From an uncultured Verrucomicrobiota bacterium (lineage in GTDB: Bacteria; Verrucomicrobiota; Verrucomicrobiia; Chthoniobacterales; SZAS-18), in assembly GCA_937873255.1 (NCBI GenBank), contig CALMVM010000147.1:3989-10170 (forward strand): a stretch of 6,182 nucleotides of DNA. Direction: 5' to 3'. Made by a program: the position numbers and the translations under genes. The notes below the pieces were generated by a model, which worked only from the letters and a program-made list of their open reading frames with translations, ran no database searches and was not told the origin of the DNA. Below are positions 6,173 through 6,182 of the stretch, piece by piece. Positions within the stretch are counted from its first letter, which is position 1, and each line of letters opens with the position of its first letter.

Positions 6173-6182
6173 GGCGTCCTCC

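Overview
The window is GC-rich bacterial DNA. It holds a compact five-gene run on the minus strand, plus one damaged secreted-protein gene on the plus strand at the left end. The plus-strand gene has delta-60 (DUF5122-type) beta-propeller repeats followed by a C-terminal module (FG.P..AADLA...GDGVTNLMKYALNLN, then an RFVRLRV ending). I associate that architecture with Verrucomicrobiota, especially Pedosphaera/Limisphaerales-like soil and freshwater lineages. This assignment is from recall of the families, not from a search.

Layout, left to right. Positions 1-192 hold no gene I can support. Positions 193-1150 (+) carry the delta-60 repeat protein, whose reading frame looks broken: the signal peptide lies in a different frame from the repeats, and the C-terminal end lies in a third frame. 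Positions 1137-6017 (-) are the catabolic run, transcribed right to left: hppD (4-hydroxyphenylpyruvate dioxygenase), hmgA (homogentisate 1,2-dioxygenase), a conserved gene of unknown function (322 aa), fahA (fumarylacetoacetase) and a small two-helix membrane protein (94 aa). The gaps are 32, 26, 5 and 6 bp, so this is almost certainly one operon. Positions 6018-6182 are the leader and promoter region, with an inverted repeat at 6141-6172.

How the genes work together. HppD turns 4-hydroxyphenylpyruvate into homogentisate, HmgA opens the ring to 4-maleylacetoacetate, and FahA splits fumarylacetoacetate into fumarate and acetoacetate. The cis/trans isomerase step between HmgA and FahA (MaiA, a GST-fold enzyme) has no gene here. 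The unknown 322-aa protein sits in the operon slot where maiA is often found. Catalytic and metal-binding residues of all three recognised enzymes appear intact. The most interesting object is the unknown protein, which has strongly motif-like segments (DYAGLFPPA, KFTAGLHHP, HTHGFLN, GSCSFNEP) and belongs to no characterised family I can name.
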